Assembly (NCBI GenBank): GCA_029218485.1
Contig: JAQXRK010000043.1
Location: 1-9,145 of the forward strand
Reading direction: 5' to 3'
DNA from: a bacterium
GTDB taxonomy: Bacteria; Bacillota; Clostridia; Christensenellales; CAG-138
Length of the DNA stretch: 9,145 bases
Below are positions 1-7,072 of this stretch, one piece after another. The translations under genes were made by a program, and so were the position numbers. Numbering within the stretch: the stretch's first letter is position 1; the number at the start of each line of letters is the position of its first letter. The notes below the pieces were generated by a model. The model did no database searches. It was not told the origin of the DNA and was given only the letters and a program-made list of their open reading frames with translations.

Positions 1-298
1 ATCGGACCTCTCGACCGGTCGATTCGGCATCCTGACGCCCAAAGAGACCAGTCCTCTTGTCCTGCCTGCGGAGCTGGATTTGGTGATCGTTCCCGGCTGC
101 ACCGGCAACGAAAGGGGACAGCGCCTTGGCTATGGCGGCGGCTACTACGACCGCTACCTGCCCAAAACGCACTGCCCATCGCTGCTGCTGTGCCGCTCGC
201 GCCTGCTCACCGATCCCATTCCCATGGATGCGCACGATGTTTGGATGGACTATCTGGCCACGGAGTTGGGAATCGCCTTGTGCAAAGGCAAGGAATAG
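1..298 (+). CDS. 5-formyltetrahydrofolate cyclo-ligase, C-terminal part (5' end outside window)
   Basis: This enzyme converts 5-formyl-THF to 5,10-methenyl-THF using ATP, in cytosolic one-carbon metabolism. The reading frame is open from base 2 and the start codon lies outside the window. About 98 residues are visible. They contain a GRFGIL segment (the family's substrate-side motif) and, about 30 residues later, VPGCTGNERGQRLGYGGGYY followed by DRYL. That matches the glycine-rich G-x-R-L-G-x-G-x-G-Y-Y-D ATP-binding motif of the family. The segment between VPG and the RLG motif reads CTGNERGQ, where most members have a hydrophobic-Phe-Asp sequence, so this end of the loop is divergent. The gene ends at TAG 296-298 and is followed by a hairpin. 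Family assignment is firm; the N-terminal half cannot be judged. Confidence 0.9.
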   Translation, partial: SDLSTGRFGILTPKETSPLVLPAELDLVIVPGCTGNERGQRLGYGGGYYDRYLPKTHCPSLLLCRSRLLTDPIPMDAHDVWMDYLATELGIALCKGKE

Positions 299-361
299 GT
301 TCCGCATTGCAAGCCTCATTTGCATGTGAAACGCAGGGCGAGATTATTGGCTTTGAACAAT

Positions 362-400
362 GAAAACGGCTAAACACCAATCGTTTAGCCGTTTCATTTA
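362..400 (+). terminator. Hairpin after the cyclo-ligase gene, probable terminator
   Basis: A perfect 12-bp stem (364-375 with 383-394, AAACGGCTAAAC and its complement) closes a 7-base loop. It can be lengthened by two pairs across one bulged A. The sequence after the stem is CATTTA rather than a clean T-run, so termination on this strand may be moderate. It lies 65 bases after the stop codon of the cyclo-ligase gene and is the only strong hairpin before the tRNA region. A weaker 5-bp stem (403-407 with 416-420) follows. Confidence 0.6.
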
Positions 401-430
401 TCTGATGCGGTTTTTCATCATTGCGCATAT

Positions 431-473
431 CAAAAAAAGGTAGCGCATGGGGAGGCGCGCAGCGACAGCGCTA
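431..473 (-). terminator. Weak terminator-like hairpin with T7 tract (minus strand)
   Basis: On the minus strand a 6-bp stem (468-473 with 441-446, TAGCGC/GCGCTA) encloses a 21-base loop and is followed two bases later by seven T (432-438 read in reverse). It lies downstream of the tRNA-Leu terminator, so it may be a backup stop for transcripts that pass it. The long loop and self-complementary stem make it weak evidence. Apart from this hairpin and the ones at 362-400 and 547-585, bases 299-587 show no gene. Confidence 0.3.
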
Positions 474-546
474 ACAAAGGCATGTCGCGGCAGATTGACT
501 TTTTGCAAAAGGAACTATGATTGCCCATGCAGAAAGTGTACCTTTT

Positions 547-585
547 GAATAAAACCGCTGCGAACGGGTGGCCTGTTCGCAGCGG
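547..585 (-). terminator. Rho-independent terminator of tRNA-Leu
   Basis: Read on the minus strand, CCGCTGCGAAC (585-575), a 9-base loop and its exact complement (565-555) form an 11-bp GC-rich stem. It is followed at once by TTTTATTC. It begins only 3 bases after the CCA end of the tRNA, the classic arrangement of a monocistronic tRNA terminator. The same hairpin on the plus strand lacks a T-run. Confidence 0.85.
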
Positions 586-587
586 CA

Positions 588-670
588 TGGTGCGGTTGGC
601 GGGATTTGAACCCGCAAGCTTTCGCCGACGGATTTTAAGTCCGTTGTGTATGCCGTTCCACCACAACCGC
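588..670 (-). tRNA. tRNA-Leu (anticodon TAA)
   Basis: The minus strand folds as a cloverleaf. The acceptor stem is GCGGTTG (670-664) with CAACCGC (598-592), then discriminator A and an encoded CCA (590-588). The anticodon stem ACGGA/TCCGT encloses loop CTTAAAA, giving anticodon TAA, which reads UUA and, by wobble, UUG. The T arm is GCGGG-TTCAAAT-CCCGC. The variable arm is long (about 12 bases, with a GGC/GCT stem around GAAA), as expected for a class II tRNA such as Leu. A73 is the usual leucine discriminator. Total length is 83 bases with CCA. A consensus promoter and a strong terminator flank it, so it is probably transcribed alone, although read-through from the gene ending at 712 is possible. 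Confidence 0.95.
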
Positions 671-679
671 ATCCCAATT

Positions 680-708
680 ATTGTAATGAATCCTGGTGTT
701 CCTGTCAA
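680..708 (-). promoter_or_regulatory. Sigma-70/SigA promoter of tRNA-Leu
   Basis: On the minus strand a perfect TTGACA (708-703), a 17-base spacer and TACAAT (685-680) precede the tRNA 5' end by about 9 bases. Transcription would begin almost at the mature 5' end. Near-consensus boxes at ideal spacing suit a strong stable-RNA promoter. The -35 box starts only 3 bases after the stop codon of the mannosyltransferase gene. Confidence 0.85.
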
Positions 709-711
709 TGC

Positions 712-2127
712 TTAATAGACCGACCAATGCTGCAGATAGGCAAACAGGTAGAGGAGCAGGCCGGCGATGCACAGCAGCGTTGCGAGCCAATTCGCCCAGC
801 GCTTTTCGGTGATGGCGGCAAGCCCGAGTGCGAGGGGGAAGGCGGCGGTCAGATAGCGCGGCGCGGACAACAGCCAGGTTGCGCCCATGGTCACAACATA
901 GTAGATGATGAAGTAGGCGACATAGGAGGGGCGTAGCTTCTTTTGCGCGCCGATCATGATGGCCAGCGCGCTAAACAGATAGATGAGATTCGGAAGCCAC
1001 AACCCATACAGCGTTGTGGAACCGCTTGCATAGGCGCTCAAAGCATAGTTGGTCTGGTACTCGGCCGTATTGAAAAACCAGCCCATACCCTGGCTCCAGT
1101 GCTGCTGCTGGTATTCAAGAAAGCGGAACCAGTCCCCGGTCAGGTGATAATTGATAAACAGGTACAGACCCAATCCCAGCGGGATCAGCAGCATGGAGGC
1201 GAAGTTGCCGATGCTGGCCCAGACAAACCGCCTGTCGGCTGTGCCGGCTCTGTGCGCCCGAACGATATCCGGAATCAATTCAAAGCAAACCGGCGCCAGC
1301 AGGAGCACGCCGGGTACGCGCGTAAACGCTGCAAAAAAGCCGAGGATAGCGGAGAAAACATATTGTTTTTTGCGCGCGAGATAAACGCATGCCAAGGTCA
1401 GGAACAGGAACAGGCTGTCGCTCATCGGCGCACAGAACAGGCAGCTCGCGGGCAGAATGCAGAGGTATTTCACCGCGCGGAGCGCCGTGCGCCGGTCGGT
1501 ATCGAGCAGGGCCAGTTCGTAGAGCAGGTACCCGGAGAACAGGAACATCATGTTGGAGACGAACAGACCGGATACCAGATAGTTTTGAAAAACGTATTGA
1601 AACAGCCGAACGACGAGCGGATAGAACGGGAAGAACACCATCAGCAAGCGTGCATCGCCCTCCGTCTGATACCCGAATTCCGCAATGCTCAGATAGTGCC
1701 TCGTATCGGTTCCAAGTGGATTCCAGATATCCAGCCGATCCAGAATGCCGCCCGAATACCCCTCCTGCAGCACCGTCAGCACATATGCTGCGATGAAGAT
1801 GAGAACACGGGAGAGCAGAACCAGGAGTACAATTTTGAAAAAGGGATGCATACGCCGCCGGCGGCTGCTGCGCTTGCCCAATTGCGGTGCGGCCGCCGCT
1901 TCCGGCTCGCCGCTCCATGCCTGTATCCATTGCGGGATGAAGCGCACGCCCAAAACAGCGAACAGGAACGTCACGACCGCAGCGGCAAGAATGCCGAGGA
2001 TGCGCTCGTGCGCGTTTGTCAACAACCAATGGGCAAAGCAGGCGACGAGCGCCGCAAGCGGTATGGCGGTCGCGGCAATGCGCAGCCGCATGTTTTCACT
2101 GGACGGTACGTTCTCCATATTCTCCAT
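712..2127 (-). CDS. Gpi18/PIG-V-like membrane mannosyltransferase (GT-C fold)
   Basis: This 471-residue polytopic membrane protein is likely a glycosyltransferase that uses a polyprenyl-phosphate sugar on the outer face of the membrane. The domain resembling COG5542/PIG-V runs from about residue 93 to the end. Its first extracytoplasmic loop carries the family-type motif WNPLGTDTRHYLSIAEFGY (about 135-153), where Asp141 is the candidate catalytic acid. Then come FFPFYPLVVRLF (165-176), TRVPGVLLLAP (269-279) and SAPRYLTAAFPL (421-432), all at family-typical places. Residues 17-37 and 43-63 are two extra hydrophobic helices, followed by a basic stretch (KRSSRRRR, 85-92), so the N-terminus looks extended. 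No clear ribosome binding site precedes the ATG at 2127. ATGs at codons 4 and 13 are alternatives, so the start is uncertain. It lies 10 bases after the upstream gene and is likely last in the operon. Family is fairly sure; the acceptor substrate is unknown. Confidence 0.75.
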   Translation of the reverse strand: MENMENVPSSENMRLRIAATAIPLAALVACFAHWLLTNAHERILGILAAAVVTFLFAVLGVRFIPQWIQAWSGEPEAAAAPQLGKRSSRRRRMHPFFKIVLLVLLSRVLIFIAAYVLTVLQEGYSGGILDRLDIWNPLGTDTRHYLSIAEFGYQTEGDARLLMVFFPFYPLVVRLFQYVFQNYLVSGLFVSNMMFLFSGYLLYELALLDTDRRTALRAVKYLCILPASCLFCAPMSDSLFLFLTLACVYLARKKQYVFSAILGFFAAFTRVPGVLLLAPVCFELIPDIVRAHRAGTADRRFVWASIGNFASMLLIPLGLGLYLFINYHLTGDWFRFLEYQQQHWSQGMGWFFNTAEYQTNYALSAYASGSTTLYGLWLPNLIYLFSALAIMIGAQKKLRPSYVAYFIIYYVVTMGATWLLSAPRYLTAAFPLALGLAAITEKRWANWLATLLCIAGLLLYLFAYLQHWSVY

Positions 2128-2137
2128 GTGTATGCGT

Positions 2138-2653
2138 TCAGCGTCTCAAGGCCTTCGGCTTTCCCAAGATCTCCGCGTAGATGAGGCCGTTGCGCACGGC
2201 AGCGGGATCCCATGTGAAGGGGCATGCAGGCTCACCGTGCAGTTCCACCCTTGGCGCTTCCGCTGCCGGTTCCGTTTGGATAGTTCTGGCAGCAGCGCGT
2301 TTGGCGGCCTTATAAGCGGCAAGCCGGTCAGCAAGCGGTTTTTCGGCATTTGGCGGGCAGGGTTTAAATCCGGTCAGGCTGCTCTCCGTATGCGCATGCC
2401 CGCTCTCCATGCTGGGGCGCACGACATGCGGCTCCCGCGCTGCGGGCTGTACCGGGGCGGTCTGCACCGTCGGCTGCACGCGGGGACGGACGGGCGCGGC
2501 ATGCCTTGCGGGGGTGACGGTGGGCTGCCCCTTGTTCGCCCCCTGCTGGCGCTGCACTTCCTTTTGCCGCTGCGTTTCACGGGCGCGTTGCGCCTTCTTG
2601 GCGGAAGACGCAACGGCCCAGATGATCAGACCTATGACAACGAGAAATTCCAT
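2138..2653 (-). CDS. Unknown membrane-anchored, proline/glutamine-rich protein
   Basis: I do not recognise a named family in these 171 residues. Residues 2-17 form one hydrophobic helix, with no lipobox, that would anchor the protein with its bulk in the cytoplasm (positive residues follow at once: KKAQRAR). Residues 18-40 are Q/R/E-rich and could form a short coiled coil. About 41-80 are rich in Pro, Ala, Val and Gln, and look disordered. Residues 105-125 are Ala/Lys-rich and probably helical. The C-terminus is the best-defined part: WDPAAVRNGLIYAEILGKPK then ALRR (148-171). It resembles a short C-terminal EILGxP-type motif that I recall from small clostridial proteins, which I could not verify. 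The ATG at 2653 follows a good AGGAGAG site. The gene sits 28 bases after floA and 10 before the mannosyltransferase, so a role with flotillin is plausible but unproven. Confidence 0.7.
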   Translation of the reverse strand: MEFLVVIGLIIWAVASSAKKAQRARETQRQKEVQRQQGANKGQPTVTPARHAAPVRPRVQPTVQTAPVQPAAREPHVVRPSMESGHAHTESSLTGFKPCPPNAEKPLADRLAAYKAAKRAAARTIQTEPAAEAPRVELHGEPACPFTWDPAAVRNGLIYAEILGKPKALRR

Positions 2654-2681
2654 AGAATTCTCTCCTGTTCAGATGGTTGAC

Positions 2682-3683
2682 TTATTCAGTCTCCTGCTCG
2701 CCGACGTTGCGCTGAGCGGGCGCGGTACCGCGGGAAATGGCATTGCGCATTTCCGTGTCGGAGATCACGTTCTGCATGTTGTAATAGTCCATAACACCGA
2801 GCTTGCCCTCACGGAATGCGGTGGCGATGGCCTTGGGAACCTCGGCCTCCGCTTCGATCACGCGCGCGCGCATGCCCTGCACGGCGGCAAGGTTTTCCTG
2901 CTCCTGCGCAACGGCCATCGCGCGGCGCTCCTCGGCCAGGGCCTGCGCAATGCGCTTGTCGGCCTCCGCCTGATCGATCTGCAGCTGCGCGCCAACGTTG
3001 CGGCCGACATCGACATCCGCAATATCAATCGAGAGAATTTCAAATGCCGTACCGGCGTCGAGACCCTTGTTCAGCACCGTGCGGGAAATCAGATCGGGGT
3101 TTTCCAGAACTGCCTTGTGGCTGGAGGAGGAGCCGACGGTCGTAACGATGCCCTCGCCGATGCGGGCGATGATCGTTTCCTCACCGGCGCCGCCGACGAG
3201 ACGGTCAATATTGGCGCGCACGGTCACACGCGCCTTTGCGCGCAGCTCGATGCCATCCATGGCAACGGCGGCGATGACCGGCGTTTCAATGACCTTCGGG
3301 TTGACGCTCATCTGAACGGCGTTGAGCACGTCGCGGCCGGCCAGATCGATCGCGCAGGATTTTTCAAAGTCGAGGGGGATGCCGGCGCGCTGCGCGGCGA
3401 TGAGCGCGTTGACCACGCGGTCAACGTTGCCGCCCGCGAGATAGTGCGCTTCGAGCTTGTTGATGGAGACTTCCAGACCGGCTTTCGTCGCCTTGATGAG
3501 CGGGCTGACGATGCGGGCGGGAACGACCTTACGGATGCGCATACCGACCAGCTGGAAGATGCCGATGTGTACGCCGGATGCACGCGCGGAGATCCACAGT
3601 CCCAGCGGAACGAACGTGAAAAACAGAATCAGGAACAGAATCGCAGCGACGATGATGACGAGAGTGACAATAAAACCTTCCAT
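2682..3683 (-). CDS. floA: Flotillin-like protein FloA
   Basis: This is a scaffold protein of functional membrane microdomains, inserted in the cytoplasmic face of the membrane. It is 333 residues long, close to the roughly 330 of Bacillus FloA (YqfA). Residues 4-29 form the membrane hairpin. The SPFH/band-7-type domain follows (about 30-220), with family-typical stretches such as WISARASGVHIGIFQLVGMR (30-49) and EILSIDIADVDVGRNVGA (215-232). Residues 235-290 are an Ala/Glu-rich coiled coil with repeated EAEA/AEA-type segments. The C-terminus carries GVMDYYNMQNVISDTEMRNA (296-315), as in FloA. The ATG at 3683 follows an excellent AAAGGAGG site about 7 bases upstream. It lies 21 bases after the zinc-ribbon gene and downstream of nfeD. 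NfeD proteins are the standard partners of flotillins, so the context supports the call. Confidence 0.95.
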   Translation of the reverse strand: MEGFIVTLVIIVAAILFLILFFTFVPLGLWISARASGVHIGIFQLVGMRIRKVVPARIVSPLIKATKAGLEVSINKLEAHYLAGGNVDRVVNALIAAQRAGIPLDFEKSCAIDLAGRDVLNAVQMSVNPKVIETPVIAAVAMDGIELRAKARVTVRANIDRLVGGAGEETIIARIGEGIVTTVGSSSSHKAVLENPDLISRTVLNKGLDAGTAFEILSIDIADVDVGRNVGAQLQIDQAEADKRIAQALAEERRAMAVAQEQENLAAVQGMRARVIEAEAEVPKAIATAFREGKLGVMDYYNMQNVISDTEMRNAISRGTAPAQRNVGEQETE

Positions 3684-3704
3684 ATGAACCTCCTTTGGTG
3701 TTTA

Positions 3705-3935
3705 TCAGTGAGCGGAAAGCGCCTTGAAAGCGCCGAGCACGAGATACAGAAAGAGAATCAACCCAGGAACGCCGAGCAGAATGGCGATCCACTGGCGCTT
3801 GACGGTTTTTGCGCTGGCGGCGGCTTGGCTTTGCTCGGCCTGTTCGGCCTGCCCGGCCACATCCTTCGCGTTGCAGCGCGGACAGACACCGAGCGAGCGG
3901 CCGTACAGCGTACCGCACTTTTTACAGAACTTCAT
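3705..3935 (-). CDS. Small zinc-ribbon protein with C-terminal membrane helix
   Basis: This protein has 76 residues. Cys4, Cys7, Cys18 and Cys21 (CKKCG and CPRCN) form a compact zinc ribbon at the N-terminus. A short Ala/Gln/Glu linker (26-42) follows, then a single hydrophobic helix at about 48-70 (WIAILLGVPGLILFLYLVLG), making it a tail-anchored protein with the zinc ribbon in the cytoplasm. Its ATG overlaps the stop codon of the nfeD-like gene (ATGA), so translation is probably coupled. A GAGG lies about 11 bases upstream. It sits directly between nfeD and floA, which suggests that it works at the flotillin assembly. Similar short zinc-ribbon membrane proteins occur widely with no assigned function, and none can be assigned here. 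Confidence 0.75.
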   Translation of the reverse strand: MKFCKKCGTLYGRSLGVCPRCNAKDVAGQAEQAEQSQAAASAKTVKRQWIAILLGVPGLILFLYLVLGAFKALSAH

Positions 3936-4444
3936 TGCTTTTGCGCCTCAACCAGGATGTGCAGCCCCTGTACATCCGTAATGACAACGGGGGTGTTGAC
4001 GGGCAGGAAGGCGCCGCTTGTCATCACATCGAGCCGCTTACCGTCAAATTCGGCAATGCCGGCCGGGCGCAGGGGCGTTACCGTCATGCCCGTGTGACCG
4101 ATCAGCGTTTGCTGTTTTTCATCCGAAAGCGAGGTCGAGCTGGCGTCGATCTTATCGTTCAGCACGACAAAGGAGCGGGACAGGCGGCCACGCTGCAGGG
4201 AGCGGATAAAGAAGAGCAGCGCGACGACGATCAGCACCAGCGTACCGGCTGCAATATACGCGGCCGCGGCGGGCGATCCCCAGAACAGCTGCATCACAAT
4301 GACCGCTACGAGCGACACAATGCCCAGCACCCCGGAAATACCGACGCCGGGTGTGAACAGCTCGATCAAAAGCAAGAGCAGGCCAACCGCAAGACAAATC
4401 AATGTCGGGATGGCGGAAGGGCCGAGTATTTCGAGAAGCGCCAT
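3932..4444 (-). CDS. NfeD family membrane protein (short form)
   Basis: NfeD proteins partner flotillin/stomatin-type proteins. This one has 170 residues and no N-terminal ClpP-like protease domain, so it is the short type. Transmembrane helices lie at about 11-30, 36-54 and 61-82. The first loop has the family signature ELFTPGVGISGVLG (28-41). The C-terminal OB-fold (about 113-168) includes GHTGMTVTPLRPAGIAEFDG (116-135) and a final VVITDVQGLHILVE strand pair. I chose the ATG at 4444 over an in-frame ATG at 4573. The former follows AAGGAGGGAAGATT and starts with normal NfeD sequence, whereas the extension would run through the promoter and has no family likeness. It is the first gene of the operon and overlaps the next gene by 4 bases. 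Confidence 0.9.
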   Translation of the reverse strand: MALLEILGPSAIPTLICLAVGLLLLLIELFTPGVGISGVLGIVSLVAVIVMQLFWGSPAAAAYIAAGTLVLIVVALLFFIRSLQRGRLSRSFVVLNDKIDASSTSLSDEKQQTLIGHTGMTVTPLRPAGIAEFDGKRLDVMTSGAFLPVNTPVVITDVQGLHILVEAQKQ

Positions 4445-4477
4445 AATCTTCCCTCCTTGACCATGTATTACCTCTAT

Positions 4478-4506
4478 AGTATAGCATATCCATCGGGAAA
4501 GAAAAG
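4478..4506 (-). promoter_or_regulatory. Extended -10 promoter of the nfeD-floA operon
   Basis: On the minus strand TGCTATACT (4486-4478) gives an extended -10 element with TATACT at 4483-4478. The matching -35 position (4506-4501, CTTTTC) is poor, as is usual for extended -10 promoters. Initiation near 4471 would leave a leader of about 27 bases holding the AAGGAGG site of the nfeD-like gene. No hairpin or riboswitch is evident in this leader. Confidence 0.6.
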
Positions 4507-4566
4507 AAAACTTTTTGGAACGCCGTCCAATCCGGCTGGTGGCTGTATCGCGCGAAGATTCTGCGC

Positions 4567-4596
4567 TTGACAATCAGCGGGGCATTGGCATATAGT
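4567..4596 (+). promoter_or_regulatory. Promoter of the T-box/cysE-cysS operon
   Basis: A perfect TTGACA (4567-4572) is followed after 18 bases by TATAGT (4591-4596). A second -10-like TATGAT (4596-4601) overlaps it but is too far from the -35. Transcription would begin near 4603, a few bases before the T-box stem I, which is the expected spacing. The divergent nfeD promoter is about 60 bases away. Confidence 0.75.
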
Positions 4597-4604
4597 ATGA
4601 TATG

Positions 4605-4880
4605 TAAAGGCAGTGATTGGGAAAGAGTATCCACATGCGGCGCCCAAAAGAGAGAACCGGTCGTCGGCTGAAAGCCGGTTCGGGGTTGTGCGGTGGGAAA
4701 GTGCCTCCCATAGCCGCCGGTGACAACGGGCCGCGTGGCCCCTGTATCGCCGGACGTATGGCTGCGTTAAAGCCAGACCGGTCAGAGCGCCGGTCGCGAG
4801 AGGGAAATGCACGGCATTTTCAAATAAAGTGGGACCGCGAAGCACATTCGTCTTTATGCAGGCGTTTGTGTTATTTTTTT
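4605..4880 (+). promoter_or_regulatory. T-box riboswitch, cysteine-specific (specifier TGC), controlling cysE-cysS
   Basis: This leader senses uncharged tRNA. Stem I begins with GGC (4609-4611) pairing GCC (4713-4715). A kink-turn-like region follows, with GGGA (4619-4622) pairing TCCC (4706-4709). The specifier domain has AGTA (4626-4629) opposite GAA (4697-4699) and helix CCAC/GTGG (4631-4634/4693-4696). The specifier falls at TGC (4702-4704), a cysteine codon, at the same place relative to these helices as GGC in the glyQS leader as I recall it. The distal arm is GAACCGG/CCGGTTC (4654-4660/4675-4681). Further hairpins fill 4716-4795. The T-box motif is AAAGTGGGACCGCG (4826-4839). Its antiterminator pairs AAAG with CTTT (4852-4855) and GCG with CGT (4849-4851), leaving TGGGACC bulged to hold the tRNA end. 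The variable base is G, which would pair with U73 of tRNA-Cys by wobble. Confidence 0.92.
4841..4880 (+). terminator. Conditional terminator of the T-box leader
   Basis: The left arm 4841-4853 pairs with 4860-4872 (6 bp, a 2x2 internal loop of T, then 5 bp, with two G-T pairs) around loop TTATGC. It is followed by A and seven T (4874-4880). The left arm contains CGTCT, which is also needed by the antiterminator, so the two folds exclude each other. It ends 17 bases before the cysE ATG. Confidence 0.85.
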
Positions 4881-4897
4881 GGATTGAGGTAAAGCGA

Positions 4898-5632
4898 ATG
4901 TTTGACACGTTTCGGGAGGATTTACGCTGCGTTCTGGACCGCGATCCGGCCGCGCGCAGCGCATGGGAGGTGTTCTGGTGCTACCCGGGCTTTCATGCCG
5001 TGCGCTGGCATCGGTTTGCGAATTTTTTGTACCGGCACAACCATCGAACCCTCGCACGCCTGATGTCGGAATGGTGCAGGTTCTTTACCGGCGTGGATAT
5101 CCACCCGGGCGCCACCATTGGCAGGCGCCTGTTCATCGATCATGGCCTTGGCGTTGTCATCGGTGAGACAACGGTCATCGGCGACGATGTGACCATCTAT
5201 CAGGGCGCAACGCTCGGCGGAACGGGCAAAGAAACCGGCAAGCGCCACCCGACGATCGGCAGCCATGTGACCATCTCTGCCGGTGCCGCGGTGCTGGGGC
5301 CGTTCACCGTGGGCGATTACGCCAAGATCGGCGCGGGCGCGGTTGTGCTTTCGGAGGTGCCGCCATGTGCAACGGTGGTGGGCGTGCCGGGCCATGTCGT
5401 GCGGCTGTACGATTGTCCGGCGCGGTGCTGCGGCAACCCGGACTGTGACCGCGCCATGCCGGATTGCAAGCAGCGCGCCGCCTGCGCCGAGGCAAAGCGC
5501 CAGGCACGGATTCAGACGGCGGGCGAGGAAGGCGTGGACCTCGATCAGGTGCATTTGCCGGATCCGGTGCAGCAGCAGATGCAGAATCTGCTCGAACGCA
5601 TAGAAGCATTGGAAAAAGCAAACAACCTGTGA
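4898..5632 (+). CDS. cysE: Serine O-acetyltransferase
   Basis: CysE catalyses acetyl-CoA + L-serine to O-acetylserine, the first committed step of cysteine synthesis, in the cytosol. The protein has 244 residues. The N-terminal helical part (1-60) has YPGFHAVRWHRFANFLY (29-45). The left-handed beta-helix of hexapeptide repeats spans about 65-160, with DIHPGATIGR (67-76), catalytic-type Asp81-His82 in DHGLGVVIGET, TLGGTGKETGKRHP (105-118) and GAGAVVLSEVPP (145-156). GVPGHVVR (162-169) closes it. The start at 4898 is chosen because family homology begins there and GAGG lies 8 bases upstream; an in-frame ATG at 4829 would lie inside the T-box. Residues 172-196 form an unusual cysteine-rich insert (Cys173, 177, 178, 183, 190, 196) before the usual SAT-like tail LPDPVQQQ and a short coiled coil (220-241). 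It is first in the operon and ends 27 bases before cysS. Confidence 0.95.
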   Translation: MFDTFREDLRCVLDRDPAARSAWEVFWCYPGFHAVRWHRFANFLYRHNHRTLARLMSEWCRFFTGVDIHPGATIGRRLFIDHGLGVVIGETTVIGDDVTIYQGATLGGTGKETGKRHPTIGSHVTISAGAAVLGPFTVGDYAKIGAGAVVLSEVPPCATVVGVPGHVVRLYDCPARCCGNPDCDRAMPDCKQRAACAEAKRQARIQTAGEEGVDLDQVHLPDPVQQQMQNLLERIEALEKANNL

Positions 5633-5638
5633 TATAAT
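5609..5638 (+). promoter_or_regulatory. Possible internal promoter for cysS
   Basis: TATAAT (5633-5638) is preceded by TG-A, so TGATATAAT forms a full extended -10 element in which the cysE stop codon TGA supplies the TGn. A 4/6 -35 match, TTGGAA (5609-5614), lies 18 bases upstream. Initiation near 5645 would leave a leader of about 15 bases carrying the GGAGG of cysS. The location between the two genes makes it credible, but it has not been tested. Confidence 0.5.
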
Positions 5639-5659
5639 CAGTACAATGGAGGATTTGTG

Positions 5660-7060
<1,401 letters not shown>

Positions 7061-7072
7061 AGGAGTAAATCT

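Noticed and set aside
495..521. Plus-strand promoter-like pair TTGACT and TATGAT pointing at the tRNA region
   Set aside because: The spacer is only 15 bases, there is no gene downstream, and the next hairpin lacks a T-run on this strand. Probably chance.
588..670. tRNA-Leu as an integration site for a mobile element
   Set aside because: No integrase gene and no repeat of the tRNA 3' end are visible within the window.
943..2184. Long plus-strand open frame opposite the mannosyltransferase gene
   Set aside because: Its translation is rich in Gln, Arg, Glu and His with no domain pattern, and it mirrors the GC-rich minus-strand gene, which has clear transmembrane and motif structure. It is an antisense shadow.
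2409..4097. 562-codon plus-strand open frame opposite floA and its neighbours
   Set aside because: It runs across four minus-strand genes with good ribosome binding sites and recognisable families. The product has low-complexity DDRNGG-type content and no recognisable domain.
4445..4573. N-terminal extension of the NfeD-like protein to an upstream ATG
   Set aside because: The extension covers the extended -10 promoter and lacks a ribosome binding site, while ATG 4444 has AAGGAGG and begins normal NfeD sequence.
4829..4897. Upstream in-frame ATG for cysE
   Set aside because: It lies within the T-box motif and terminator hairpin; translation there is incompatible with the leader's function, and CysE homology begins at 4898.
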